Made by a program: the position numbers and the translations under genes. From Streptomyces shenzhenensis (GTDB lineage Bacteria > Actinomycetota > Actinomycetes > Streptomycetales > Streptomycetaceae): DNA of 64,000 nucleotides. The stretch's first letter is position 1; each line of letters starts with the position of its first letter. Below, one piece after another: positions 1 to 7,628 of the stretch. The notes below the pieces were generated by a model. It was not told where the DNA came from and ran no database searches. It saw only the letters and a program-made list of their open reading frames with translations. The stretch lies in the NCBI RefSeq assembly GCF_021462265.1, contig NZ_JAJONF010000004.1, positions 186,001-250,000 on the forward strand. The letters run 5' to 3'.

Positions 1-1
1 C

Positions 2-1237
2 ACGGGGGCCGCGCAGGCCGACGACGAGCTGCGCGACGAGTTGCGCGCCGAGCGGCGTCGCAAGGCCGCACGCTACGTCGTCCCGCTCGCGGTGGTGGGC
101 GTGGCCGCGGCCACCATCGGCCTGGTCCCGGCGCTCGCCGACTCCGGTGACCCCGACCTGCCGAAGATCACCGCGCAGGAACTCATCGACAAGATCGCCA
201 AGTCGGACGTGCAGCAGCTGTCCGGCACCGTGAAGATCAGCACCGACCTCGGCCTGCCCGACCTCGGCGGTCTGGAGAGCAGCCTGCTGTCCGGGGCGGC
301 CCAGGGCAGCGGCGGCGGCTCGTCCGCCGACCCGACCGGCAAGCTCACCGAGCTGGCCTCCGGCACGCACACCCTGCGCGTGGCCGCCGACGGCCCCGAG
401 AAGCAGAAGGTGTCGGTGCTGGAGAGCGGCGCCGAGTACAGCCTCATCCACAACGGCACCGACGTGTGGGGCTACGACAGCAAGTCCAACGAGGTCTACC
501 ACTCCACCGCCGCCGACTCCGGCAAGGCCGAGCAGCACGAAGTACCGGCCACGCCCAAGGACTTCGCAGACGAGTTCCTCAAGTCGGTCGACGGCACCAC
601 CTCGGTGACGGTCGACGGCACCGCCCAGGTCGCCGGCCGCGACGCCTACCGGCTCGTCATCAAGCCCAAGCAGTCCGGTACGACGTTCGGCGCGATCAGC
701 ATCGCGGTGGACGCCAGGACCGGCACACCGCTGAAGTTCACCCTCACGCCGTCGAGCGGCGGCGCGGCCGTGGTGGACGCCGGCTACACCCAGGTCAGCT
801 TCGCGAAGCCGGCCGCCTCCACCTTCGACTTCACCCCGCCCAAGGGCGCCAAGGTCACCGAGGGCGACAAGGCCGGCAAGCCCGGCAAGGCGCGTGAGGG
901 CAGCGGGGCGGACCAGGGCGGCAAGGTTTCCGAGATGCCCGGCCACGGCTCCGCCAAGGGCCTCGACAAGTCCGGCTTCAAGGTCCTCGGCAAGGGCTGG
1001 AACTCCATAGCCGTCCTCGACACCGGCAGCAAGGGTGGCCTGCCCACCGGCTCCGCCTCCGGTGGCGGCGACCTGGGCGGCTTCCTCGGCTCGCTCGGCA
1101 ACCCCGTCTCCGGCAAGTTCGGCAAGGGCACCGTCTTCTCCACCCGGCTGATCAACGCCCTGATCACGGACGACGGCAAGGTGTACGTCGGTGCCGTGGA
1201 CAAGGCGGCGCTGGTGAAGGCGGCGAACGCGGGCTAG
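2..1237 (+). CDS. LolA-like / DUF2092-type secreted envelope protein (5' partial)
   Basis: The reading frame is open to the left edge, so the true start lies outside the window. A TTG at 41 is the first start-like codon inside, but the residues before it (TGAAQADDELRDEL) look like normal coding. A basic stretch (ERRRKAARY) precedes one hydrophobic segment of about 24 residues ending in ALA, so the protein is either exported or anchored with the bulk outside. The outer part has the sparse beta-rich pattern of LolA/RseB-like lipid-carrier folds: QQLSGTVKISTDLG, a GTHTLRV strand, LIHNGTDVWGYDSKSNEVYH and DARTGTPLKFTL. The C-terminal third is rich in Gly and Lys. The gene sits directly upstream of an ABC exporter pair, an arrangement I associate with envelope-stress or transport roles. 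That role is inference; the fold call is moderate. Confidence 0.7.
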   Translation, partial: TGAAQADDELRDELRAERRRKAARYVVPLAVVGVAAATIGLVPALADSGDPDLPKITAQELIDKIAKSDVQQLSGTVKISTDLGLPDLGGLESSLLSGAAQGSGGGSSADPTGKLTELASGTHTLRVAADGPEKQKVSVLESGAEYSLIHNGTDVWGYDSKSNEVYHSTAADSGKAEQHEVPATPKDFADEFLKSVDGTTSVTVDGTAQVAGRDAYRLVIKPKQSGTTFGAISIAVDARTGTPLKFTLTPSSGGAAVVDAGYTQVSFAKPAASTFDFTPPKGAKVTEGDKAGKPGKAREGSGADQGGKVSEMPGHGSAKGLDKSGFKVLGKGWNSIAVLDTGSKGGLPTGSASGGGDLGGFLGSLGNPVSGKFGKGTVFSTRLINALITDDGKVYVGAVDKAALVKAANAG

Positions 1238-1305
1238 TCCGGGGCCGTACGGTTACGGCGCGGGGCGGTAAGTACCCTTTGCCGCACGAGGAATCGAGGG
1301 AGCCG

Positions 1306-2334
1306 ATGGACCGACCGTCCGCCACGGAACGGCAACCGGAGGCCCCGGAGAACGCCGGGGCCCTCGGGGACGCCGGGAACCCGGAGGCCGACGCCCCGGT
1401 GGGAGCGGGTGTCATCGACACCCACGGCCTCACCAAGCGTTACCGCGGCGGACAGCTCGCCGTGGACGGTCTCGACCTGACCGTCCCCGCGGGCAGCGTC
1501 TTCGGCTTCCTCGGCCCGAACGGATCCGGCAAGACCACCACCATCCGCATGCTGATGGGCCTGATCGCACCCACCTCGGGCACGGCCCGCGTCCTCGGCC
1601 ACCCGATGCCGCGCGCCTCCCGCGTCGTACTGCCCCAGGTCGGCGCCCTCATCGAGGGCCCGGCGCTGTACGGCTTCCTCTCCGGCCGCGACAACCTGCT
1701 GCGGTACGACGCCGCCGACCCGACCGCCGACCCCCGCACCCGGCGGGCGCGCGTCGAGGCCGCGCTGGACCGGGTGGGCCTGGCAGCCGCCGCGGCGAAG
1801 AAGGCGAAGGCCTACTCCCTCGGCATGAAGCAGCGACTGGGACTCGCCGCCGCGCTGCTCCAGCCCCGCAAGCTGCTGGTCCTGGACGAGCCGACCAACG
1901 GCCTCGACCCCCAGGGCATGCGGGAGATCCGCACCCTGGTCCGGGAACTGGCGGAGGACGGCACGACCGTGTTCCTCTCCTCCCACCTCCTCGACGAGAT
2001 CGAGCAGGTCTGCACCCACGCCGCCGTGATGGCCCAGGGCCGGCTGATCGCCCAGGGCGCGGTCGCCGACCTGGCGGCCGGGGCCCGCGGCCGGCTCGTG
2101 GTGATCACCCCGGACCCCGGGGAGGCGGCCCGGGTGCTCAAGGAACAGGGCGTCGCGGACGTCGTCGCCGCCGAGGACCGGGTGACCGGCGAGCCGCCCG
2201 AGCGCGACCTCGCCGACGTGAACGCGGCGCTCGTCACGGCGGGCGTCCGGGTCCGCGGCTTCACCGTGGAACGGGCCTCGCTGGAGGACGCCTTCATGGC
2301 ACTGACCGGGGAGGGTTTCGATGTCGCGGGCTGA
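1306..2334 (+). CDS. ABC transporter ATP-binding protein
   Basis: Cytoplasmic nucleotide-binding subunit, 342 residues from the ATG chosen here. A GAGGGAG sits just upstream; a TTG at 1279 would add nine residues but has no ribosome site. Walker A is GPNGSGKT near residue 70, the signature region is YSLGMKQRLGLA in place of LSGGQ, Walker B is LLVLDEPTNGLDP, and the H-loop is SSH. This is the CcmA/DrrA/BcrA-like class that pairs with ABC-2 permeases. The first 40 residues are an acidic Ala/Pro-rich lead not needed for the fold, and about 100 residues follow the ATPase core. Its 3' end overlaps the permease start by 14 bases, so the two are almost certainly translated together. The substrate cannot be read from the sequence. 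Confidence 0.93.
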   Translation: MDRPSATERQPEAPENAGALGDAGNPEADAPVGAGVIDTHGLTKRYRGGQLAVDGLDLTVPAGSVFGFLGPNGSGKTTTIRMLMGLIAPTSGTARVLGHPMPRASRVVLPQVGALIEGPALYGFLSGRDNLLRYDAADPTADPRTRRARVEAALDRVGLAAAAAKKAKAYSLGMKQRLGLAAALLQPRKLLVLDEPTNGLDPQGMREIRTLVRELAEDGTTVFLSSHLLDEIEQVCTHAAVMAQGRLIAQGAVADLAAGARGRLVVITPDPGEAARVLKEQGVADVVAAEDRVTGEPPERDLADVNAALVTAGVRVRGFTVERASLEDAFMALTGEGFDVAG

Positions 2335-3208
2335 CCTGGCCGTCGTGGACACCGCGGCCGTCCGGCCGAACCCGGTGTGGAGCCTGGGGTTGCTGCGCAG
2401 CGAGTTCGTCACCACGTTCCGGCGCTGGCGCACCCTCGCTCTGCTGGGCGTACTGGCGGCGGTGCCCGTTCTCGTGGGTGTGTCGGTCAGGATCGAGACG
2501 CGGGGCGGCGGGCAGGCCGGCCCCGGCGGCGGCGCGGGCCCGGCCTTCATCACCCAGGTCACCAACAACGGACTGTTCCTGGTGTTCACGGCGCTGGCCG
2601 CGACCCTCCCGTTCTTCCTGCCGATGGCCGTCGGAGTGGTCGCCGGAGACGCGATCGCGGGCGAGGCCGACGCGGGCACCCTGCGCTATCTGCTGGTCGC
2701 CCCGGCGGGCCGCACCCGCCTGCTGCTCACCAAGTACGCGACGACGATGGCCTTCTGCCTGGTCGCGACCCTGGTGGTGGCCGCCTCCGCGCTCGCTGTC
2801 GGCGCGCTCCTCTTCCCGCTCGGCGACCTGACGACGATCTCCGGCACCCGGATCTCCTTCGCCGACGGCCTCGGCCGCGCCCTGCTGATAGCCCTGGCGG
2901 TCGCCCTGTCCCTGGCCGGGGTCGCCGCCCTCGGCCTGTTCGTGTCCACCCTGACCAACAGCGGCATCGCGGCGATGGCGACGACCGTGGGCCTGCTCAT
3001 CACCGTCCAGATCCTCGACCAGATACCCCAGCTGCACGCGCTCCAGCCGTACTTGTTCTCCCACTACTGGCTGTCCTTCGCCGACCTGATACGCGACCCC
3101 GTCTACTGGGACGACCTGGTCAAGAACCTGGAGCTGCAGGCCCTGTACACGGCGGTGTTCGGATCGGCGGCCTGGGCGCGGTTCACGACGAGGGACATCA
3201 CCGCCTAG
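2321..3208 (+). CDS. ABC-2 type transporter permease
   Basis: Integral membrane partner of the ATPase, 295 residues. The ATG is preceded by GAGGG and lies inside the 3' end of the ATPase gene. Six hydrophobic segments can be seen: TLALLGVLAAVPVLVGV, FLVFTALAATLPFFLPMAVGVVAG, an amphipathic loop then ATTMAFCLVATLVVAASALAV, ALLIALAVALSLAGVAALGLF, GIAAMATTVGLLITVQI, and a C-terminal segment. The motif GDAIAGEADAGTLRYLLVAP after the second segment is the typical ABC-2 (NatB/CcmB-like) cytoplasmic loop. The protein exports an unidentified substrate together with the preceding gene. Confidence 0.9.
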   Translation: MSRADLAVVDTAAVRPNPVWSLGLLRSEFVTTFRRWRTLALLGVLAAVPVLVGVSVRIETRGGGQAGPGGGAGPAFITQVTNNGLFLVFTALAATLPFFLPMAVGVVAGDAIAGEADAGTLRYLLVAPAGRTRLLLTKYATTMAFCLVATLVVAASALAVGALLFPLGDLTTISGTRISFADGLGRALLIALAVALSLAGVAALGLFVSTLTNSGIAAMATTVGLLITVQILDQIPQLHALQPYLFSHYWLSFADLIRDPVYWDDLVKNLELQALYTAVFGSAAWARFTTRDITA

Positions 3209-3362
3209 CCGGGTCCGCGCGGTCGGAGTCCGCCGGGCGCCTCCTGCTGGTGCGAGGCTGTGACGTCATGGTGACGTGGGAGCCGTGCCGAGCGGCGAGA
3301 CTGGACCATACGCACGAGTACGACCGGAGCACGACCGGATGGTGCCGGGGGAATGAGGACCG

Positions 3363-4550
3363 ATGTCCCGACTCAGCCGCGAGGAGAAGCGGGAAGTCCA
3401 GCAGGAGGGGCGCCTGGCACCGGTCGACGTCCGGGTGGCGGGGTCGGCCGTGTCCGTGGACGGTGTACCGCTGCTCCCTGGCCCCGGTGAGGAACCCCAG
3501 CAGGCGGTCCTCAACCACCTCCAGCGCCTGGCCCGCGCCGCAGGCCGCCCGGTCCTTGCCACCGTCCACGACACGCGCATCGGCTACGTCGTCCCCCTCC
3601 AGGTGAACCTGGACGGCTCCAGCAGCTTCACCGGCGACCCGGTACGGCTGGCAGCACCGGCCACCGAGCCGACGGAACAACCCGGGGCGACGGAACGACC
3701 CGCGGCGACAGAACAACTCCCGGTGAAGGAACCCGTCCCGGCGGTCCCTCTGCAGGCGGTGCCGCAGCCGCCCGCCGCTCCGCCGCCACCTGTACCGTCA
3801 CCCGCAGCCCCGCCGACACCACCCGTACCGTCGGCCGCCGCTTTGCCCCTGCCGCCCGCTCCGGGCACCGCCCTGCCGCCCACCGGCGTCTTCGGCCCGC
3901 CACCCGTGATGAGCCCCGTCCAGGCCCCTGAGGCAGCCCCCGTACCGGCCCCCGCAGAGCCGGTGGCCGACCGGGACCGGGACCCCGCCCCCGACCTCCG
4001 GTTCACCCCCGCCCCCGCCCGCGGCTTCGACGCGGTCGCCGAGGAGGTGCTCGGGGACGAACCCGTGACGCTGACGGCGGAAGGGGCCGCGCTGCTCACC
4101 GAGCCGGTGGCACGGATCAACGAGGCGGTCCGCACGGGCCGTATCGAAGCGGCGGCCGAGCTCGCGGAGCGAACCGTCGCCGAGGCCGCCGCGGTCCTCG
4201 GCGACAGCCACACCGAGGTGCTGCACCTGGGCGAGCTGACCGCGTACATCTCCTACCTCGCGGGTGACCCGGTGCGGGCCTTCCACCTCTCCCTGGACCT
4301 GGCCCGGCAGCACCGGCAGGCACGGGACGGCGAGGCGGCCTACGGGAACGTGCGGAGCGCGGCGACCGCCTGGCGCGCGGTGCGCGACCCCGAGTACGGG
4401 CTGCGCCTCGGCCACGAGCTGATCGACCTGTGGACGCGGCTCACCGCCGAGGACGGCCCGGCGGCCGACGACATCGAGGAACTGGAGTCGGCCCGGGCCC
4501 GGATGGGCCGCCTGACGGAACGCGCCCGCCGCGCGGCCGGGAACACCTGA
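3363..4550 (+). CDS. Hypothetical protein: N-terminal globular domain, proline-rich linker, helical (TPR-like) C-terminal domain
   Basis: 395 residues with a GAGGA ribosome site before the ATG. Residues 1-95 form a compact mixed domain (VDVRVAGSAVSVDGVPLLPG, then VLNHLQRLARAAGRPVLATVHD). Residues 100-215 are a disordered linker dominated by Pro, Ala and Val with repeated PPAPP/PVPS motifs. Residues 220-395 are alpha-helical, with AELAERTVAEAAAVLGDSHTEVL and AFHLSLDLARQHRQARD resembling tetratricopeptide repeats of actinobacterial regulators. There is no signal peptide or membrane segment. The gene stands alone, 154 bases after the ABC permease. Function unknown; I infer a scaffold or regulatory role from the architecture only. 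Confidence 0.8.
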   Translation: MSRLSREEKREVQQEGRLAPVDVRVAGSAVSVDGVPLLPGPGEEPQQAVLNHLQRLARAAGRPVLATVHDTRIGYVVPLQVNLDGSSSFTGDPVRLAAPATEPTEQPGATERPAATEQLPVKEPVPAVPLQAVPQPPAAPPPPVPSPAAPPTPPVPSAAALPLPPAPGTALPPTGVFGPPPVMSPVQAPEAAPVPAPAEPVADRDRDPAPDLRFTPAPARGFDAVAEEVLGDEPVTLTAEGAALLTEPVARINEAVRTGRIEAAAELAERTVAEAAAVLGDSHTEVLHLGELTAYISYLAGDPVRAFHLSLDLARQHRQARDGEAAYGNVRSAATAWRAVRDPEYGLRLGHELIDLWTRLTAEDGPAADDIEELESARARMGRLTERARRAAGNT

Positions 4551-4566
4551 GCGCCGTCGGCCGTCG

Positions 4567-5031
4567 TCACTGCACGCAGAACTCGTTGCTCTCCGGATCG
4601 GCCATCACGGTCCATGCCCCGGAGGGCTCCGAGACGTGCCGCACCACGGTCGCGCCCAGTACCTCCAGGCGTGCCACCTCGTCCGCGCGTTTCCCCTCGC
4701 CGGCGTGCAGGTCGATGTGGAGCCGGTTCTTGCCGGACTTCGCCTCCGGCACCCGCTGGAACAGCAGCCGCCGGCCCAGCCCCGTGCCGCGTTCCTCGTC
4801 GTACGGATCGTCCGGGTGCCGTACGGCGATCAGATCGCGGAAGGCGGCACGGCCGTGGTACTCCACGGTGGCGGCACCGGTCAGCGCGCCCACTTCCAGC
4901 AGGTGTTCGACGAGTGCGCTGTTGTCCTCTGCCACGTAGTGCAGTGCGGCGGCCCAGAAGTCGGCCTGCGCGTGCGGGTCGCGGGCGTCGACGACGAGTT
5001 TCCAGTGCAGGGGTGCGGGCGTCTGCGTCAT
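4567..5031 (-). CDS. VOC (glyoxalase/bleomycin-resistance-like) family protein
   Basis: 154 residues, convergent with the preceding gene and separated from it by 16 bases. The start at MTQTPAPLHWKLVVDARDP was chosen over a GTG three codons upstream. The fold signature is two beta-alpha-beta-beta-beta modules: VVDARDPHAQADFWAAALHY at the N-terminus and LLFQRVPEAKSGKNRLHIDL followed by ARLEVLGATVVRH...WTVMADPESNEFCV at the C-terminus. DPESNEFCV is the hallmark ending of Streptomyces glyoxalase-like proteins. Members bind metals or sequester small molecules; the substrate here is unknown. Confidence 0.85.
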   Translation of the reverse strand: MTQTPAPLHWKLVVDARDPHAQADFWAAALHYVAEDNSALVEHLLEVGALTGAATVEYHGRAAFRDLIAVRHPDDPYDEERGTGLGRRLLFQRVPEAKSGKNRLHIDLHAGEGKRADEVARLEVLGATVVRHVSEPSGAWTVMADPESNEFCVQ

Positions 5032-5062
5032 AGGGCCCACTTATAGCCGACGGCTGTGACCG

Positions 5063-6028
5063 TCACACCTGACTTGCGGGAGTCTCCGCGACCGGGGCCG
5101 CCGGCCGTGGTACGGCCACCGCCGCGAGTGCCCGGGCGCCCTGGTGGGCGGTGCGCAGCGCGTCCCAGGTGAGCAGGGCGAGGGCGAGCCAGACCAGGGC
5201 GAAACCGGCCCAGCGCTCGGTGGGCATGGCCTCGTGGAAGTAGAGGATGCCGCAGAGGAACTGGAAGACCGGCGCCAGGTACTGCAGCAGGCCGAGCGTG
5301 GAGAGCGGGACGCGGATCGCGGCGGCGCCGAAGCAGACCAGCGGGACCGCGGTGACGATGCCGGTGGAGGCCAGCAGGGCCGCGTGCCCGGCGCCGTGGT
5401 CGAGGAAGCCGGACTCGCCGCGGCCGGCCAGCCACAGCAGATAGCCGAGCGCGGGCAGGAACTGGATCGCGGTCTCCGCCGCGAGTGACTCGATGCCCCC
5501 GAGGTTGACCTTCTTCTTGACGAGCCCGTAGGTGGCGAAGGAGCAGGCGAGGACCAGGGAGATCCACGGCGGCTGCCCGTAGCCGACGGTCAGCACGGCG
5601 ACGGCGGCGACACCGATGCCCACCGCCGCCCACTGCGCGGATCGCAGCCGTTCCTTCAGCAGGAGCACGCCCATGGCGATGGTGACGAGGGGGTTGATGA
5701 AGTAGCCGAGGGAGGCCTCGACCACGTGCCCGGCGTTCACGGACCAGATGTAGACGCCCCAGTTGACGGTGATCACGGCGGCGGCGACCGCCACCAGGGC
5801 CAGTCGGCGCGGCTGCCGCAGCAGCTCACCGGCCCAGGCCCAGCGTCGTACGAAGACGAGTGCGACGGCGACGAAGACGAGGGACCACACCATCCGGTGG
5901 GCCAGGATCTCCACCGACCCGGCGGGCTTGAGCAGCGGCCAGAACAGCGGAACCAGCCCCCACATGCCGTAGGCCGCGAAGCCGTTCACCAGTCCTGTCC
6001 GCCGCTCAGCCTTCGATATGTCGGCCAC
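5063..6028 (-). CDS. rarD: RarD/EamA-family drug-metabolite transporter
   Basis: 321 residues. A GTG start is preceded by GAGGAGG. The N-terminus GLVNGFAAYGMWGLVPLFWPLL is diagnostic for the RarD subgroup of the EamA (10-TM) superfamily. Ten hydrophobic helices in two five-helix repeats can be followed, including INWGVYIWSVNAGHVVEASLGYFINPL, the RarD-conserved segment around helices 3-4 (here VNWGVY). The C-terminal tail is a short Ala/Pro stretch. The protein is predicted to be a plasma-membrane exporter; E. coli RarD was named as a chloramphenicol-sensitive protein but the physiological substrate is unknown. Confidence 0.9.
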   Translation of the reverse strand: MADISKAERRTGLVNGFAAYGMWGLVPLFWPLLKPAGSVEILAHRMVWSLVFVAVALVFVRRWAWAGELLRQPRRLALVAVAAAVITVNWGVYIWSVNAGHVVEASLGYFINPLVTIAMGVLLLKERLRSAQWAAVGIGVAAVAVLTVGYGQPPWISLVLACSFATYGLVKKKVNLGGIESLAAETAIQFLPALGYLLWLAGRGESGFLDHGAGHAALLASTGIVTAVPLVCFGAAAIRVPLSTLGLLQYLAPVFQFLCGILYFHEAMPTERWAGFALVWLALALLTWDALRTAHQGARALAAVAVPRPAAPVAETPASQV

Positions 6029-6080
6029 CGGCCCTCCTCACACCCAGCTTCGGTACACCGCCGGGACGAAGGTAGCGCCG

Positions 6081-6136
6081 AGCACCCCGGGCTGTCATGG
6101 CCGTATCGGTATACGGTCATGACAGCCCGGGGTGCT
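6081..6136. terminator. 56-nt inverted repeat downstream of the QorB-like gene
   Basis: Left arm 6081-6106 pairs with right arm 6111-6136 over about 26 bp with one G-U pair, around the loop CGGT. It lies between two minus-strand genes, just past the stop of the oxidoreductase (6151), so it is best read as that gene's factor-independent terminator even though no U-tract follows. The stem is unusually long and has the CCCGGG core AGCACCCCGGGCTGTCATG on one arm. Confidence 0.75.
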
Positions 6137-6150
6137 GTCTCTCCGGAGGC

Positions 6151-7002
6151 CTACTTGAGCGCGGCGGCGATCGCCTCGGAGATCGGGGAGGTCGGGCGGC
6201 CGGCCAGGCGGGCGAGGTCGCCGGAGTCGACGACCAGTTCGCCCTTGGCGATCGACGCGTCGACGTCGACCAGGATCGCGGCGAACATCTCCGGCACGCC
6301 GGCGCCCGTCAGGATGCCCTGGAGCACCTCGCCGGGCACCGAGTTGTAGGCGATCTCCCTGCCGGTCTGCGCGCTCAGTTCGGCCGCGTACTCGGCGAAG
6401 CTCCAGGCGGCGTCGCCGCCCAGCTCGTACGTCTGGTTCTCGTGGCCCTCGCCGGTCAGCACGGCGACCGCGGCGGCCGCGTAGTCGGCGCGGGAGGCGG
6501 AGGAGACGCGGCCCTCGCCGGCGGCCGCGACGACGGCGTTGTGCTCCAGGACCGGGGCGAGGTTCTCGGTGTAGTTCTCGTGGTACCAGCCGTTGCGCAG
6601 CAGGGTGTAGGGCAGGCCGGAGGCGAGGAGGGCCTCCTCGGTGGCGCGGTGGTCGTCCACCAGCGAGGCCTTCAGGCTGTCCGGGGCGCTGGTGTACGCC
6701 AGCAGTGCCACACCGGCCGCCTTGGCGGCGTCGATGACGGCCTTGTGCTGGGCGGGGCGACCCTTGTCGAACTCGTTGCCGGAGATCAGCAGCACCTTGT
6801 CGCCGGCGGCGAAGAGGCCGTCGAAGGTCTCGGGGGCGTTGTAGTCCGCGACGGCGATCTGCACGCCCCGGGCGGCGAAGTCGTCGGCCTTGGCCGCGTC
6901 GCGGACGACGGCGGTGATCTGATCGGCCGGGACCTTCTCCAGCAACTGCGTCACTACGTGACGGCCGAGGTGTCCGGTGGCTCCGGTGACAACGATGCTC
7001 AT
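6151..7002 (-). CDS. NAD(P)H-binding quinone oxidoreductase-like protein (QorB/YtfG type)
   Basis: 283 residues; an AAGGAG site precedes the ATG. The N-terminal dinucleotide motif is VVTGATGHLGRHVV (GxxGxxG). The chain resembles atypical SDR/NmrA-like proteins and specifically the QorB quinone reductases: AVVRDAAKADDFAARGVQIAVADYN, LLISGNEFDKGRPAQHKAVIDAAKAAGV, and RNGWYHENYTENLAPVL. There is no SDR Tyr-x3-Lys active site, as expected for this subfamily. It is transcribed divergently from an HxlR-type regulator, a pairing known for QorB/QorR-like quinone- or diamide-responsive switches. The enzyme probably reduces quinones or electrophiles in the cytoplasm. Confidence 0.88.
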   Translation of the reverse strand: MSIVVTGATGHLGRHVVTQLLEKVPADQITAVVRDAAKADDFAARGVQIAVADYNAPETFDGLFAAGDKVLLISGNEFDKGRPAQHKAVIDAAKAAGVALLAYTSAPDSLKASLVDDHRATEEALLASGLPYTLLRNGWYHENYTENLAPVLEHNAVVAAAGEGRVSSASRADYAAAAVAVLTGEGHENQTYELGGDAAWSFAEYAAELSAQTGREIAYNSVPGEVLQGILTGAGVPEMFAAILVDVDASIAKGELVVDSGDLARLAGRPTSPISEAIAAALK

Positions 7003-7066
7003 GGTGTGCGATCTCCTTGTGGGGTGCCGATGTCACTAACCCTAGGATGTGCGCTAACCAAAAGAA

Positions 7067-7091
7067 AGTACCCACTTTGAAGTAAGGTACT
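7067..7091. promoter_or_regulatory. Candidate HxlR operator in the divergent promoter
   Basis: Nested dyads are visible: AGTACC (7067-7072) with GGTACT (7086-7091), and inside them ACTT-TG-AAGT (7074-7083). The symmetric region ends 3 bases before the ATG of the HxlR gene and lies about 65 bases from the oxidoreductase start. It is therefore placed to repress both genes. HxlR operators generally contain GTAC-type half sites, which fits. Confidence 0.6.
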
Positions 7092-7094
7092 GGC

Positions 7095-7505
7095 ATGACC
7101 GTAAGTACCCTGGAAGGTGCCCCGGACGCCGGTGCCGCCGCCGCGAAGTACGTCGTCGGCGCGGAGATGTGCCCGTACCGCCTGGTCCTGGAGCACGTCA
7201 CCAGCCGCTGGGGCGTCCTGGTCCTGATCCAGCTCCTGGACCGTCCGCACCGCTTCAGCGAACTGCGCCGCGCGATCGGCCGGGTCAGCGAGAAGATGCT
7301 CACCCAGACCCTCCAGACCCTGGAACGCGACGGCCTCGTGCACCGGGACGCCAAGCCCGTCATCCCGCCCCGCGTCGACTACTCCCTCACCGACCTGGGC
7401 CACGAGGCCGCCCGCCAGGTGCGGGACCTGGCGCTGTGGACGGAGCGGCGGATGGCGGACGTGGAGCGGGCCCGGAAGGCGTACGACGACGCGAAGCGCT
7501 CCTGA
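7095..7505 (+). CDS. HxlR-family transcriptional regulator with an N-terminal redox-type cysteine
   Basis: 136 residues. The winged-helix domain begins at CPYRLVLEHVTSRWGVLVLIQLL and continues HRFSELRRAIGRVSEKMLTQTLQTLERDGLVHR, the canonical HxlR recognition region (RVS-KMLTQTL). Cys26, immediately before Pro in AEMCPYR, corresponds in position to the sensing cysteine of YodB/HypR/QorR-type regulators. The gene diverges from the QorB-like oxidoreductase over an 92-base promoter with a palindromic site. The likely role is derepression under quinone or thiol stress; the cysteine role is inferred from family knowledge. Confidence 0.9.
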   Translation: MTVSTLEGAPDAGAAAAKYVVGAEMCPYRLVLEHVTSRWGVLVLIQLLDRPHRFSELRRAIGRVSEKMLTQTLQTLERDGLVHRDAKPVIPPRVDYSLTDLGHEAARQVRDLALWTERRMADVERARKAYDDAKRS

Positions 7506-7580
7506 AGGCCCCTGGCCCCTGAGCCCCAGCCGCCTGAGCCCCTGAGTTCCTGAGTCCCTGTACGGACGCACGGACACGAA

Positions 7581-7613
7581 AGCGGGGCCCGGACGCGCCG
7601 TCCGGGCCCCGCT
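7581..7613. terminator. Bidirectional terminator between HxlR gene and korB
   Basis: A perfect 15-bp stem: AGCGGGGCCCGGACG (7581-7595), loop CGC, and its complement (7599-7613). It lies midway between two convergent stop codons. No U-tract follows on either side. Confidence 0.85.
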
Positions 7614-7628
7614 GGTGTCCTCACGAGC

